Positions 21,286 to 31,465 of a DNA stretch of 64,000 nt are shown here, piece after piece. The notes under the pieces were generated by a model, which saw nothing but the letters and a program-made list of their open reading frames with translations, was not told where the DNA came from and did not search any database. A program made the translations under genes and the position numbers. The stretch is taken from assembly GCA_033439685.1 (NCBI GenBank), contig JAUEDM010000008.1:248001-312000 (forward strand), given 5' to 3'. The first letter of the stretch is position 1, and each line of letters begins with the position of its first letter. Source of the stretch: Apodospora peruviana (taxonomy: Eukaryota; Ascomycota; Sordariomycetes; Sordariales; Lasiosphaeriaceae).

Positions 21286-21689
21286 ACAGAGGAATGACAT
21301 GAAAAGAGTGAGGGATATTGGTATTATCAGGGATAGAAAGCTGCCAGGTCTGCTGGGCGGATTTTTCTCAGTCATGATCGACGATGGTGGCGAGCTGTTG
21401 AGCTCCTTCAGAAATATCGAGACATTCAGCTTCCAGCGACTCGCCGGGATTGGACAGGATACGGGATATCACGACCTTTCTTTCCATCGCGATTCTGGGG
21501 TCTGTTGGTCCGGAGCTTAAGAAGGCAAAGTGTATAAGAAGAGGGAAGCAATCCCCGCATTAAAGCCAGAGCTCCAGACAGAAACAAGCAGAGTCCTCCA
21601 TCCAGTCTACATCCTATCTTCTGACACCTGTATTCCTCATAGAACTCGAACAGTCCACCTCCTGCTCACCATCACGCTAAAGACCCGTC

Positions 21690-24077
21690 ATGACTTCAGC
21701 CGATGAAGTCCTGTCCGCCTCCGGCGTCATTGGTGCTACCTGGAAGGTCGGCGCCCAGACACCTCAGCTGGGTGCCTCTGGCTCCTCCGAGTCCCTGTTC
21801 TCCCTGATGACTCTCTTGATTGGCCCCTTTACCGAGGATGTAATACTGCCTGACAATCGTATCCCAGTCGACCCAAGCGACTATGCCGATGGCGGCAAGT
21901 ATCGCGGTAGGCTCGATGTTTCTGAGAGTTCCAAAGCCCATTGGCATTGTGCTGACGAATGATAGCGATTGTCAAGCTCATCATCCGTTATGAAGGCATG
22001 GGTCCTGAGGACAAGCGTTACGCGTGAGTGTTGTTGACACTCCCTCCCGCAGCGACGGATGGTATCAACTAACCCCTTGTCGACCTGTAGCATCGGCACT
22101 GGATATCTCATCTCCCCCGACACCCTCATCACGGCTGGTCACTGCGTGTTTGACCTCAACCACGAGACCAAGAAAGGTCTCGGCCGCGTGAGCGAGATGA
22201 AGGCCTACATCGGATACCATGGAAGAGATTTCGTGGGCCAGGACAAGAGCGTGCAGGAGCGTTTCGCCGTCCAGGCCGGGACCACCCTGCGATGGGTGAA
22301 GGGCGCTGAGCGTCAAGGCGATGTTGGCTTCGTGAAGCTCGACAGACCATTCGAAGGCAATCTCCGCCCTTTCAAGTTCAAGGATACCCCCACCAAGCGC
22401 ACCAACGTCATGCTCGACATTGCAGGCTTCCCCGGCGACAAAATTGTTGCGGATGAGCCCGGCGCACGTATGTACGAGCTCATGCAGTCGAGTAGCTTCG
22501 ACCTCGACAAGAACGAGTTCAACATGATCTCCTACAAGATTTCCACCTTCAAGGGACAATCCGGTGCTCCCGTGATTCAGCGAGACGAAGAGGGTGCTGT
22601 TGTCATCGGAACGCATTGCTATGGAGGCTCGGACGTGAACTCGGCCAGTGTCATCGGGGGCAAGTACGGCGTCAACTACAACGCGTTCCTTGAGGCTTTG
22701 ACGGGCACTACGAATCCTGCCATCCCGTCCATCACGTCTCTGCCAATCTCCACTCTTCTTAACAAGCAAGAGGCAGAGATGCTCTCCGACTCCCGCAACA
22801 CTGAAGACTTCTTCAGTGTCCTCAAAGACATCGGCCGCGTTGTCGCACCCATTGCCCAAACCGCTCTGGCCGTCGGCTCTCCCCTCCTCGGGCCGCTTGG
22901 TGCTCCTATCTCCTGCATCGGCGGCATGGCCCTCAGCGCCTTAAACAAGGCGGTCACCGAGTCCGGCCTCATCGGAGACACACCGCCCAGCAGCGCTACG
23001 AAGGCGGCCGTCGTGCCCACCAAGCCCATTTCCCTCGAGCGCGGCACGGCCCAGCGGGCTATCCTCGCCGAGTCAGCCCTCCAGACCGTTCTGCGCATGG
23101 AGCGCAGCCCAGCCAGCGAGAAGATCCTCGGTTCGATCCAGAAGAAGTACACCGAGTGCGGCTTTAACGCCTCGCAGGCCGACAAGCTGGGCAGACAGAT
23201 GGTCCCGCTCTTGTCGCAGGCCGGTCTTCGCTTTGCCATCAACGAGGGGCTTGTGAAAAAGGACACCTCTTGGCACCCAACGGCTACCTCGCTCCGCAAG
23301 GAGGGGGAAGCAGATGTCGTGACGGGCGACGAGCGTGTTGACGGCCTGATCAACTCGATCAGCACGGTGCCGGTGAAGAAACTCGACAACAGCCCCGAAA
23401 CCGAGTCTCTTCTGCAGGACATCACCGGCTTCCTGTCGAGTGCTTTGACGGTTGCGAAGCCTGTTCTCCTCACCAGTGCCAGGGCGGGGCTGAAGAAGAT
23501 CGATGAGATGTTGGCGAAGAAAGGGGGGAACACCGAGGCGGGTCTGGTCGATGATAGTACCCCAGGCGTTGTCTCGGACGAGAAGGCAGCGGCGTGGCTG
23601 GCGCATCGTGCAGTTGTGGCCGAGTGCGCGCTCCAAGCGGTTGTCGAGGCGGACAAGAAGGCGTTGCAGGAGAGTGTGATCCTGGGTGGTGTCGATGGTG
23701 TGCAGCAGGAGAGCTTCCTCGGTGGCCTGATGAAGGCGGTTCAGGTCATCGCGCCGGCCGTCATAAAGGTGGCACCTGCGGTGCTCAAGACTGCTGTGCC
23801 GACGCTGCTGAATGCCGTTGCGGGTGAGTCGGCTGTCGTGTCGCCGCAGCAGGTGAAGCCGTTGGAGAACGGCGATAGCAAGGTGAGCAAGTTTCTTCGG
23901 GTCAGAGGCAATGAGGGTGCCGATGATCGAATGTTTGTGATGGCAGAGGACATTGAGATTGGACAGGAGAACGGGGGACCGAAAGGGCCGAAGCCAAAAG
24001 AGCCGGAGCCAAAAGGGTCGAAGCCTGATATTCTCTTCATCGACCGAGGGAATGGCTCATCATTGAACAACCCGTAG
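21690..24077 (+). CDS. trypsin/V8-like serine protease with repeated amphipathic C-terminal region
   Basis: Three exons: 21690-21906, 21966-22023 and 22091-24077, with introns of 59 and 67 bp; spliced 753 aa, in frame. After about 90 residues the S1-type fold appears: GTGYLISPDTLITAGHCVFD (catalytic His in TAGHC), GDVGFVKLDRPFEGN (Asp) and KGQSGAPVI (Ser in GxSGxP), as in Glu-specific V8-like/S1B proteases. There is no signal peptide, so it acts inside the cell or leaves by an unconventional route. The region after residue 310 is unrelated to proteases. It holds at least three similar hydrophobic helical blocks (starting EDFFSVLKDIGRVVAPI, ESLLQDITGFLSSALTV and ESFLGGLMKAVQVIAPAVI) and two related charged blocks (AESALQTVLRMERS and AECALQAVVEADKK). 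It ends in a PKGPKPKEPEPKG tail. The C-terminal part may bind membranes or oligomerise; this is inference. Confidence 0.88.
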
Positions 24078-25195
24078 TCGAGCTACCTCTTTCCTTGAAG
24101 CCGAGCGCTAACAGTTGTGGAATACAGATTAATTCGTGAGGTTGGAAGTCGGTTTCTGGGACTGGGAGAAGGACATCGAAGAAATTTGTGAAGCAGTACT
24201 GACCAGAGATATACGGTACTGGTGTCTTTGTCTTTCATCATGTTGTTGGATTGCAGTTTAGTTTTGGGCTCAACTTACTTCTTTCGCTGTTCATGTCCGA
24301 GCTAAGTACCTTTGCACCTCGGCCAAACCAAGTTTCCTGTCGTTACTTACCAAGTAGTTCTAAATAAAACCCCCACGATCGTTAAGGTTTTGTGTCTGCA
24401 GCAATTAGGACAACCTCTGACCTACATACCCATTTTTAGCTGTCACAGCAGCGGTAACCCTTTTTGGTCAAACAAACAGATGGTATTTCGTGTGACTCGT
24501 CCACGAAACTATGTACTAATCAGCCAGAGACACGCCATCCAGCAGAGGTTTGTAACCGAGACCACCAGCCGCTTTTGTCCATCCTTGGGAGAAACAACGC
24601 ACTCCAAAGGCCTTTTCGCGATTCCTGACTCGGTCATTCTTTAGTGACGTTGGTTTGGCCTATCCAGAGAATATATCGTCGTATGAGTTCATCTGGCTTT
24701 CGGTCAAATCGGCTGTTAAGCCCAGCTGGCGAGCGATGCCGGAATGATATTTTGATGAGTTGATGACAGGGCTATGGGAGGCTCCTTGCCGGTGTCGGAG
24801 AAACAGCAACTTAAACCTCAACACAGAAGCACTATTAACAACCAAGAACTCTCTTCCGGGCCTGGTCGATAACCATGATCCTTGGGTTTTAATCGTCAGT
24901 TCCTAAATTAGAGCTGAAACATCGTCCGCTATGAAGTGGAAACAAATTCACAAGGTTCTAAGTAAGGAAGTGTCATATACCAGGTACTAACGTGGCATTC
25001 CCTCCAAGTCCTAATAGAGCGCTGCAAAACATACGTCGAGAGAAGTGCATCGTTGCCACCAATGGTCATGGCAGCCAACTGAGGCTTGCTTCTGGTTTCT
25101 GAGGGTTTGGATTATGGCGGTTTTCATCTTGATCTCCTTCTTTGAAGATCGGCGTCCTTTTCCTCAACCTTTCTCACGTTTTCGTGCTCCTTCAT
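24078..25195. other. intergenic, contains dispersed repeat copy C
   Basis: No gene seen between the protease stop and the relic at 25196. Repeat copy C (24426-24565) is the only structure I can support. Confidence 0.45.
24426..24565 (+). repeat. dispersed repeat, copy C
   Basis: Matches copy A (18846-18985, inverted) over about 135 bp and copy B (19573-19615, direct) over its first 45 bp. Confidence 0.65.
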
Positions 25196-25522
25196 AACCA
25201 ACGTCGCCGCTCTCGGATCTGATCCTGGAGGGCTTTGATCTTTTTCTGCTTAGCGTTGCATGGTTCCTTGATGATCTTCCCGTCAATACCAAGCGGTTTG
25301 GAGGCGAAATAGGTCCAATCTCATCGCGTCTGGATCTGTCACGACAAAGACATAGACTGCGTATCCGTGCCAATTTGGGTATAGCCCGCGCTCCACCAAC
25401 TGTAAAGCTGCCCGTTCAGACTGATCTTGTTCCATGAGGCTATTGAAGAATGCCAGTAGTTTGTCCCTACCGGACCTCTTGTGCCCGTAGCTGGGATTGG
25501 TCGGATGGTCCTTGTCGATCAT
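25196..25522 (-). pseudogene. short gene relic of unknown family
   Basis: The minus-strand frame from 25522 (MIDKDHPTNPSYGHKRSGRD ... QLVERGLYPNWHGYAVYVFVVTDPDAMR) looks like genuine protein. After PDAMR the frame must change (near 25320) to continue as TYFASKPLGIDGKIIKEPCN and then KQKKIKALQDQIRERRRWL before a stop at 25196. The helical, basic end is typical of a real C-terminus. I do not recognise the family. It is too short and frameshifted to be an intact gene, unless a very small intron is present. Confidence 0.4.
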
Positions 25523-26600
25523 AGTAGGGACATTAGGAATGATATCAGGGATTAGGGATCACACGCCTCTCCGACCACTTGCTCACCCATTCGACGCCGA
25601 CACTTCAAGTGGAGGCGCACCGTGCAATGCCTGCACCGCCAAACTAGTCTTCCCATAACTGAATGTATCTCTCAATACTTCGTCCCAGTAATGTCCTTCG
25701 CATCGTATTCCGTGTGCAGGGATAGGCTCATGGGCTGCAGGGACAGGATCCTCCTTAGGGATAGGGACAAGGACAGGATTCTCCGCAGGGACATGGAGAA
25801 CGAAGGGTCGGGCCTCGTTGATATCGATTTGGTCAATTGCTTGGTCGCAGAGGTCGTCTCAATGGAAGTTGTTCTTTGTGGTTCTGTCTTGGGCTGCTGC
25901 CGTCAGGGTGATTTGGCTGTATTTATATCTAATATCCCTTTAGCTAGATAGCGATAATCCACGAATAATATCATAGCATTATATTACTTAATAATGTCCA
26001 TGTATTCTGGTTGGTGTGCTGGGTAATGGACCAGTCATAGGCATAGCGGGGAGGGAACAAGATGTAATGATCCAAGTGTAATTTCATAATTCAATGGTGA
26101 AGTGGCCGGTGACTTATCCGCTGCGAGATGTGAAGTAGGGTGCCGGAAAGACGAATAGATGAAGGAGGAAGTAGGGCTATCTCTGTTCACTTTGGAATAG
26201 TTTCCTGACAACCGTGGCTCACCTACGATAAGCTTCTTTCAAAATATACAGCGTAGAAGGCTGATATGAGTCCCACCCAAGGCGCGGCAGCACGGTGATT
26301 CGAAATATCGAGTCTGGTCTCCATCCTGGCCTTCAGCTCATCTCTCTCTCAAGCTTCTCCTCACGTTTCGTTGGCTTCTTGTTTGATGTCCAGCACTTTA
26401 AAATAATGGGACCTTAGTAATCTTGTTCATCAGGTACAGCTTTATTCTGGTCTCAGTCGCCTATGTCGTTACAGAGAGCGCGAGCTAGAAAGGAGCCCTG
26501 GGGAGCTGTTTATATAGCCCCAGAAGCGCCTACATACCCCTGTTTCACTCCAACCAGCCTACATTCTTAGACTTATACATCACAAGTCGTTCCATGCCCC
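25523..26600. other. intergenic with short imperfect repeats
   Basis: Imperfect repeats of agggacaggat-ctcc-caggga type lie at about 25735-25800. No gene recognised. Confidence 0.4.
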
Positions 26601-29117
26601 TTATCCATACATCCGATCAGCCGTCGTCGCCCTCCTCAACCGTTTACCACCCCCTTCCTCATCCCCCGCCTCAATCCCACCGTCCGAGTCCCCCTCCTTC
26701 GGCTCCCTCAAAACCATCTCCACCCGCCCATCCCCATCCTCAGTTTCAACCTCCCTAACAAAAGCCTTCAACCTCCAAGTAGCCCACCCATCCACCCCAG
26801 CACCAGTATTCCTCAACAATGGCGCCGTAGGCGGCGCACTCTTCATCGCAAGCGCAACAACTTCCGCTAATTGCCCCCAAGCACGACTACTCCACCCTTT
26901 ATTGACAACCACGACACCGAGATGAATCACCACAACAAGCAAATGCAACAACAGCACCGCCCAGGACAAGATCGTCGCCGTCGTGGCGAACTCGTACGCG
27001 TAAATCTCGTAATAATACCCCACTCCCAGCATCGCATACTTTAACTGCGGTTGTTTCAGTAACGCTGTGCCATCAAACACGGCCATCTGGTTATTGCTTC
27101 TGGACGTGTTCCACGGCCCGGAAGAAGTGCTATCGTTGCTCTCAATCCACCAGCCGCGTGTCAAAGGGACGCGGGAGAGGGCGTCGGCGAGATAGACCGC
27201 CAAACTATCAATGACCAGCGCGGAGCCTTCGCTGAATGAGCTGAGCAGGTTGTAGGCGTAGTATTCTTTGTCGGGGCCACTCATCAGTGCGTTCATGTAA
27301 TACCCGTCCACGGTCGCATTGAGCATGCGCAACCAGTCCAGCGTTATTTCGAGAGGCGGGTCGGTTGAGGTAGAATAGGAAAGGGTGGCGTTGTCGGTTA
27401 CGCTGACAGCGTGTGAAGCCATTACGGCTGAATCGTGCGGCATCACCCAGGTATCGGAGTCAATCCAGCGCGCGTCGATGAGGCACAACGTGAAGTTGTT
27501 GAAGCTGAACATGTACCTCTGGCCGCGGACCCAGACTGCTGCGGACACGGCGTTTATGTTGGCGCTGTTGTTGGAGATGGGATGTTGTGAGGTGTCGATG
27601 AAGCCGAATGGTGCGCCGACTGTGCCGAACGGTTCGGCGGGCAGGGCCGATCTGTCAAGTGTGAGGGAGGAGGCTGGGTAGAACCCTTGTGCAAATTTCC
27701 AAGTTAATGTGCCATCAGGTTTAGTTCCGGGATCGAGTTCCTCTGAGCATTGGATCACCACGCGCGGCTGCTTAACTGGGATGTTGTTGCCAGCATCATC
27801 AGTTATCTTGGTAACAAGCTTCAGCGGGTTTTGCACTGCTGAACCAGAAGTGCCGGGCCACCTCATCCCTTCGTTAGACACCACCTCCAGACTAGGAGCA
27901 AGCGGACAGGTTGCCGCGGCGATGGAGTAACTCTGCGACATCAGGTCGAAGAAGCCCTGCCGCAGATTCTTGTACGACACCTGCTGCTGCGTGGCCGTGA
28001 TCTTGTCCGGGTTCTTGGCCACCGTGATGTTCATCACCGTCGGCAGGTGAGGGCCGCCGCCCAGCCAGCGCGTAGCAATGGTGCCCTCACTCGCCCAGTT
28101 ATAGAACGGGCAGGTGTACAGCATCGCGATGGGGTACTCGGATGCTGCCTCTGGGGGTGCCTCCATGTTGGCCGCCTTGTAGCATTGCTCCGCCATGCCT
28201 GTGAGGTCGATCACGGACGGATACATCGCCTCGGGAGGCGAGATCACAAAGTTGAGGAATGGCGCCTTCTCGGTGATCATGCCGACCTCGGTACTGGGCA
28301 AGTACGATCGCGTCGCGTTTTGGCGTTCGGCCATGACATTTCCTTCAAGGGGTAGGTCATACCACCCGTGCTGTGGGAGCATCACGACACCGGAACTCGC
28401 CCCGGCGAGGGAGGTTAGGAGGAAAGAAACGATCAGGAGGACCGAAAATGCTACCGAAGAAAGCGAGATGCCTCCCAGTTGGTTGTGCTTGACCAGTGGC
28501 GCCCAGAAAGAAGAGCTGAGCATGTAGAAGGGCGAGCCGAGCTGGAAAGCCGATGTCAGGAAACCGAACGATACACCGCCACCACCATTTCTGGATGGCA
28601 GGAGAAGGGCTCGGCGGATGTGGTAGTAGAGGATCTGAAACAGCGAGGCGACGATCAGCGACTCGTGCACGCGTGCGGCGAACAGGAGCGCGCTGAGCTG
28701 GTTGACGTCGGGGTTCCATGTGAACTTGCGGATGTAGAGGACCAGCAGGACGAGGGTGACGGCCACGGACGGGATTTGGAAAACAACGAATTCGATGACT
28801 GCCGGCCATAGTGTCATGCTGGCAAGTCGCTTTGGTTTTTCGCGGGAGACGGCGATGTCGATTTTTGGGGTTGGTCGACGACGAGACATACTCTCAACGA
28901 CATCTTCGTGCCCGCTTGTTTCGGTGATCAAGGTAACTGTGTTGGTTGTCTTGTTGGGCTCCGTGAGGTTGGTCGTGCTGACGTCTGATGCATCATACCA
29001 TTCGTCGTTGTTGTTGCGCTGTCCTCGCGACAGATACGGTTGACTGGTGGTAATATCATATTGTCCATCAGGACTGCTTCTCCGAGTCGCAGAGGAGAGA
29101 TTCAGAAATCGGTCCAT
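26601..29117 (-). CDS. large polytopic membrane protein of unknown function
   Basis: Single-exon gene, 838 aa. A Ser/Thr-rich cytosolic N-terminus (about 100 residues) precedes four hydrophobic segments at about residues 103-125, 140-162, 180-205 and 218-242 (for example SLSSVAFSVLLIVSFLLTSL). A long, probably extracytoplasmic region with several N-glycosylation sequons follows (about 245-720). A last membrane segment at about 725-750 (LSWAVLLLHLLVVVIHLGVV) leads to a charged tail with an acidic low-complexity end. This layout is common among ascomycete hypothetical membrane proteins; I know no assigned function. No introns and a clean ATG. The gene is well separated from its neighbours. Confidence 0.85.
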   Translation of the reverse strand: MDRFLNLSSATRRSSPDGQYDITTSQPYLSRGQRNNNDEWYDASDVSTTNLTEPNKTTNTVTLITETSGHEDVVESMSRRRPTPKIDIAVSREKPKRLASMTLWPAVIEFVVFQIPSVAVTLVLLVLYIRKFTWNPDVNQLSALLFAARVHESLIVASLFQILYYHIRRALLLPSRNGGGGVSFGFLTSAFQLGSPFYMLSSSFWAPLVKHNQLGGISLSSVAFSVLLIVSFLLTSLAGASSGVVMLPQHGWYDLPLEGNVMAERQNATRSYLPSTEVGMITEKAPFLNFVISPPEAMYPSVIDLTGMAEQCYKAANMEAPPEAASEYPIAMLYTCPFYNWASEGTIATRWLGGGPHLPTVMNITVAKNPDKITATQQQVSYKNLRQGFFDLMSQSYSIAAATCPLAPSLEVVSNEGMRWPGTSGSAVQNPLKLVTKITDDAGNNIPVKQPRVVIQCSEELDPGTKPDGTLTWKFAQGFYPASSLTLDRSALPAEPFGTVGAPFGFIDTSQHPISNNSANINAVSAAVWVRGQRYMFSFNNFTLCLIDARWIDSDTWVMPHDSAVMASHAVSVTDNATLSYSTSTDPPLEITLDWLRMLNATVDGYYMNALMSGPDKEYYAYNLLSSFSEGSALVIDSLAVYLADALSRVPLTRGWWIESNDSTSSGPWNTSRSNNQMAVFDGTALLKQPQLKYAMLGVGYYYEIYAYEFATTATILSWAVLLLHLLVVVIHLGVVVVNKGWSSRAWGQLAEVVALAMKSAPPTAPLLRNTGAGVDGWATWRLKAFVREVETEDGDGRVEMVLREPKEGDSDGGIEAGDEEGGGKRLRRATTADRMYG

Positions 29118-29596
29118 GGGTTCCAGTCTGCTGGTTGCGGAGCGACTTCACTCGGGTTTGCATTGTTGGGAACGACATGATCGAATAGCTAAAGTGGCCA
29201 AGAGACTATGGTATATAGGGGAAAGTTGGTAGTATTGGGGTCGGCTCCGTTGGGCGGTTACACGAAACACTAAACTCCAAGTTGCAGCTGAAAGTTGAAC
29301 TGTCGCGCCCATATTAACGAGGGTTATGGATGGGGGCGGCACAGCACGGGCTGGGCAGTTGGATCTGCGCACTCGACAGCCAATGAAATTCTGGTCCCCA
29401 GTACAAAAGTTCAGGTTTCTCAAGCTTCAACTCAATGCAAAAAAGCCCATGCGGCCGCAGATCATTCTTATTTTATTACACTGCACAATTCCGTACCCAT
29501 CCCCTGATCCCCTTCGCGCATTTTTTTTTTTCGCTTTTATTCCTTCGGGGCTCTTATGTACACTGTACGTTCAACACTGCCTAGCGTCGAGCATGT
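29118..29596. other. intergenic, no gene seen
   Basis: It contains the promoter of the membrane-protein gene, a T-rich stretch near 29520 and the 3' flank of the SMP-30-like gene. Confidence 0.45.
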
Positions 29597-30658
29597 CTAT
29601 TTCACCAGATGGGCACCCTTAACCTTGGTGGGAATGGAGTAAAAGCCCGTCTTGGCGGTGATGTACAGCGTCGACTGGTCGACCCCGCCAAAGGCCAAGT
29701 TCGCAGGCTGCTCCGGTACAGGAATAAAACCAACCTGCTTGCCCGTGGCAATGCTGACGACCGTGACTCCCGTCCGGCTGACGGGCGCGCACATGTACAT
29801 GTTCCCCTGATTATCCATGGTCATGCCGTCGCTGCCAAACTGCGCCCACATGCGCCGGTTCGACAGCACGCCATTAGTACCAACGTCGTAGGCGTACGTC
29901 TCGCCGCCTCCCGACCCAGGACCCTGGAAGGCCGCCACGTACAGCGTCTTGCCGTCGGGGGACCCGATAATACCATTGGGGCTGCCGGCCTTGCCGTCGG
30001 AAGTCAAAAAGGTGGCGAGGGCACGAGTGAGCGTCTTGCGGTCCGGCGAGACGCGGTAGACGGTATTGACGTCCTGCTGGTTCTGCCGACCGGAAGCCCA
30101 CCACTTGCGCGACCAGTACGGGTCCGTGAAGTACAGGCTGTTGTCAGGCATGGCCCACACGTCGTTGGGCCCGCCGAGCAGCTTGCCGTTGTACTTGCCG
30201 TCCATGATGACGCTGTACTCGGGCAGCACGACGTTGCCGCTTTTTCCCTTGTCGCCGACCGAGGGGTTCAGCGGCTGGGGGTACGGCACGGATTTTGTCA
30301 CGTTCGTCGAGATCTCCCACAGCTGGTTGCGCTCGTCGGCGCACGCGATCAGCTTGCCGTACTTGTCGAAGGTCATGCCGTTGGAATAGCCCGCCGGGTG
30401 CATAAAGACGGACAACTTGCTGTCGGCCACGGACCACTTGAGGATCTTGTTGGAGTTCTGGTCGACAAAGTAGACATCGCCGGTGGCCGGGTCGCGGCAG
30501 GCGCCCTCGGTGAAGGGCTGGTCGACCGTGTACGACTCCCTCGGGAGGGTCGCGAGCTTGGTCACCTTGGCAGAAGAGTCGACTGTGGGCGGGAGGCCGG
30601 ATTGCGCGGCGGCGCCGTGGGCGAGCGCCACGAGGCAGGCGATAAAGGTGGATCGCAT
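29597..30658 (-). CDS. secreted SMP-30/gluconolactonase-like beta-propeller protein
   Basis: Single-exon gene, 353 aa. The ATG at 30658 is chosen because the preceding in-frame codons carry no signal peptide, whereas MRSTFIACLVALAHGAAAQS is a clean one. Propeller motifs of the SMP-30/gluconolactonase/LRE family follow in order: EGACRDPATGDVYFVDQNSN, SNGMTFDKYGKLIACADERN, GGPNDVWAMPDNSLYFTDPY, SPNGIIGSPDGKTLYVA and GSDGMTMDNQGNMYM. These include the Glu, Asn and Asp residues that bind the divalent metal in the family. It probably hydrolyses a lactone (for example gluconolactone) outside the cell; substrate preference is not shown. Confidence 0.9.
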   Translation of the reverse strand: MRSTFIACLVALAHGAAAQSGLPPTVDSSAKVTKLATLPRESYTVDQPFTEGACRDPATGDVYFVDQNSNKILKWSVADSKLSVFMHPAGYSNGMTFDKYGKLIACADERNQLWEISTNVTKSVPYPQPLNPSVGDKGKSGNVVLPEYSVIMDGKYNGKLLGGPNDVWAMPDNSLYFTDPYWSRKWWASGRQNQQDVNTVYRVSPDRKTLTRALATFLTSDGKAGSPNGIIGSPDGKTLYVAAFQGPGSGGGETYAYDVGTNGVLSNRRMWAQFGSDGMTMDNQGNMYMCAPVSRTGVTVVSIATGKQVGFIPVPEQPANLAFGGVDQSTLYITAKTGFYSIPTKVKGAHLVK

Positions 30659-31465
30659 GATTGCGGTTGGAAGTTTCTCAAAGGAAATCAAGTGACTTAT
30701 GCTCTCGAGCAAAGATGAGTGGCAGACGCATTTTTCGCTTTTTAATGGGACGCACTCGACGGACAGATATATAAAATGTCTTTGAAGCTTGTTTGAAATA
30801 TTATGGGGAACCTTGCTCAAAGGCTAAATATAATGGACGAGATTACGACGTCGTCCTCCTTCACGAGCTCCGAAATAGCCGTTTTGCCGTAGCCGACGGT
30901 TCGGGACCGGCACGCATGCTTCCACATCCCGCACTCTAATGGTTTGTGCGGAGAATCTCCCTAAGCGCGCGAAGGAGGCGACGGACGTTTCGTTAGCGAC
31001 TGTAAGCTAGTAAGGTGTTTAATATCGGTGAGCAACATACCATACTCCGTATGACCGGAGCGAGTTAGTCTTCCGGTCGCCACCTGGTACGGGGATGGTA
31101 GTATTTTGCGGGGTACAGAGAAAACCTATGTATCTATAACGACTGGACGCGAAAGGAGATTTACCTCCACGTGTTCGCCGGTGATTTCCCCGTTGACTCG
31201 CATGCACCTGAACTACATGTAAGGAAAGCAACCCAGAATCATGTCGAATGCGACAATATGTCATTGCCAAGGTCATGGCCCCCATCGTACATCGTATAGG
31301 TGCATGCACTACACACCTTCCATTTACGCTCCTCACCTCACTGCCAGTCGTGTAAACGTCCAAGATTCACATGTCTCTGTGAAACCACCAGGCTATCCAT
31401 CCTTTGTAGGTGATACGGTGGGCCGATGTTGATGCCGGTCTGGTGATGGACATGCACCCCGATCA
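30659..31465. other. intergenic, no gene seen
   Basis: Promoter side of the SMP-30-like gene and 3' flank of the PLD gene. Antisense frames near 31019-31432 have no motif. Confidence 0.45.

Larger units (their letters stand above)
20490..21689. other. intergenic, dominated by diverged tandem repeats; upstream region of the protease gene
   Basis: No gene seen. It holds the two tandem repeat sets listed separately and ends in the promoter of the protease gene, with a TATAAG-like element near 21533 and a C/T-rich leader before the ATG at 21690. Confidence 0.5.

Noticed and set aside
22065..23656. Long minus-strand frames (264 and 326 aa) opposite the protease exon
   Set aside because: Shadows of the strongly codon-biased protease exon; no motif of their own.
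29609..30718. 369-aa plus-strand frame opposite the SMP-30-like gene
   Set aside because: Antisense shadow rich in Arg, Val and Gly; the minus strand has the signal peptide and propeller motifs.
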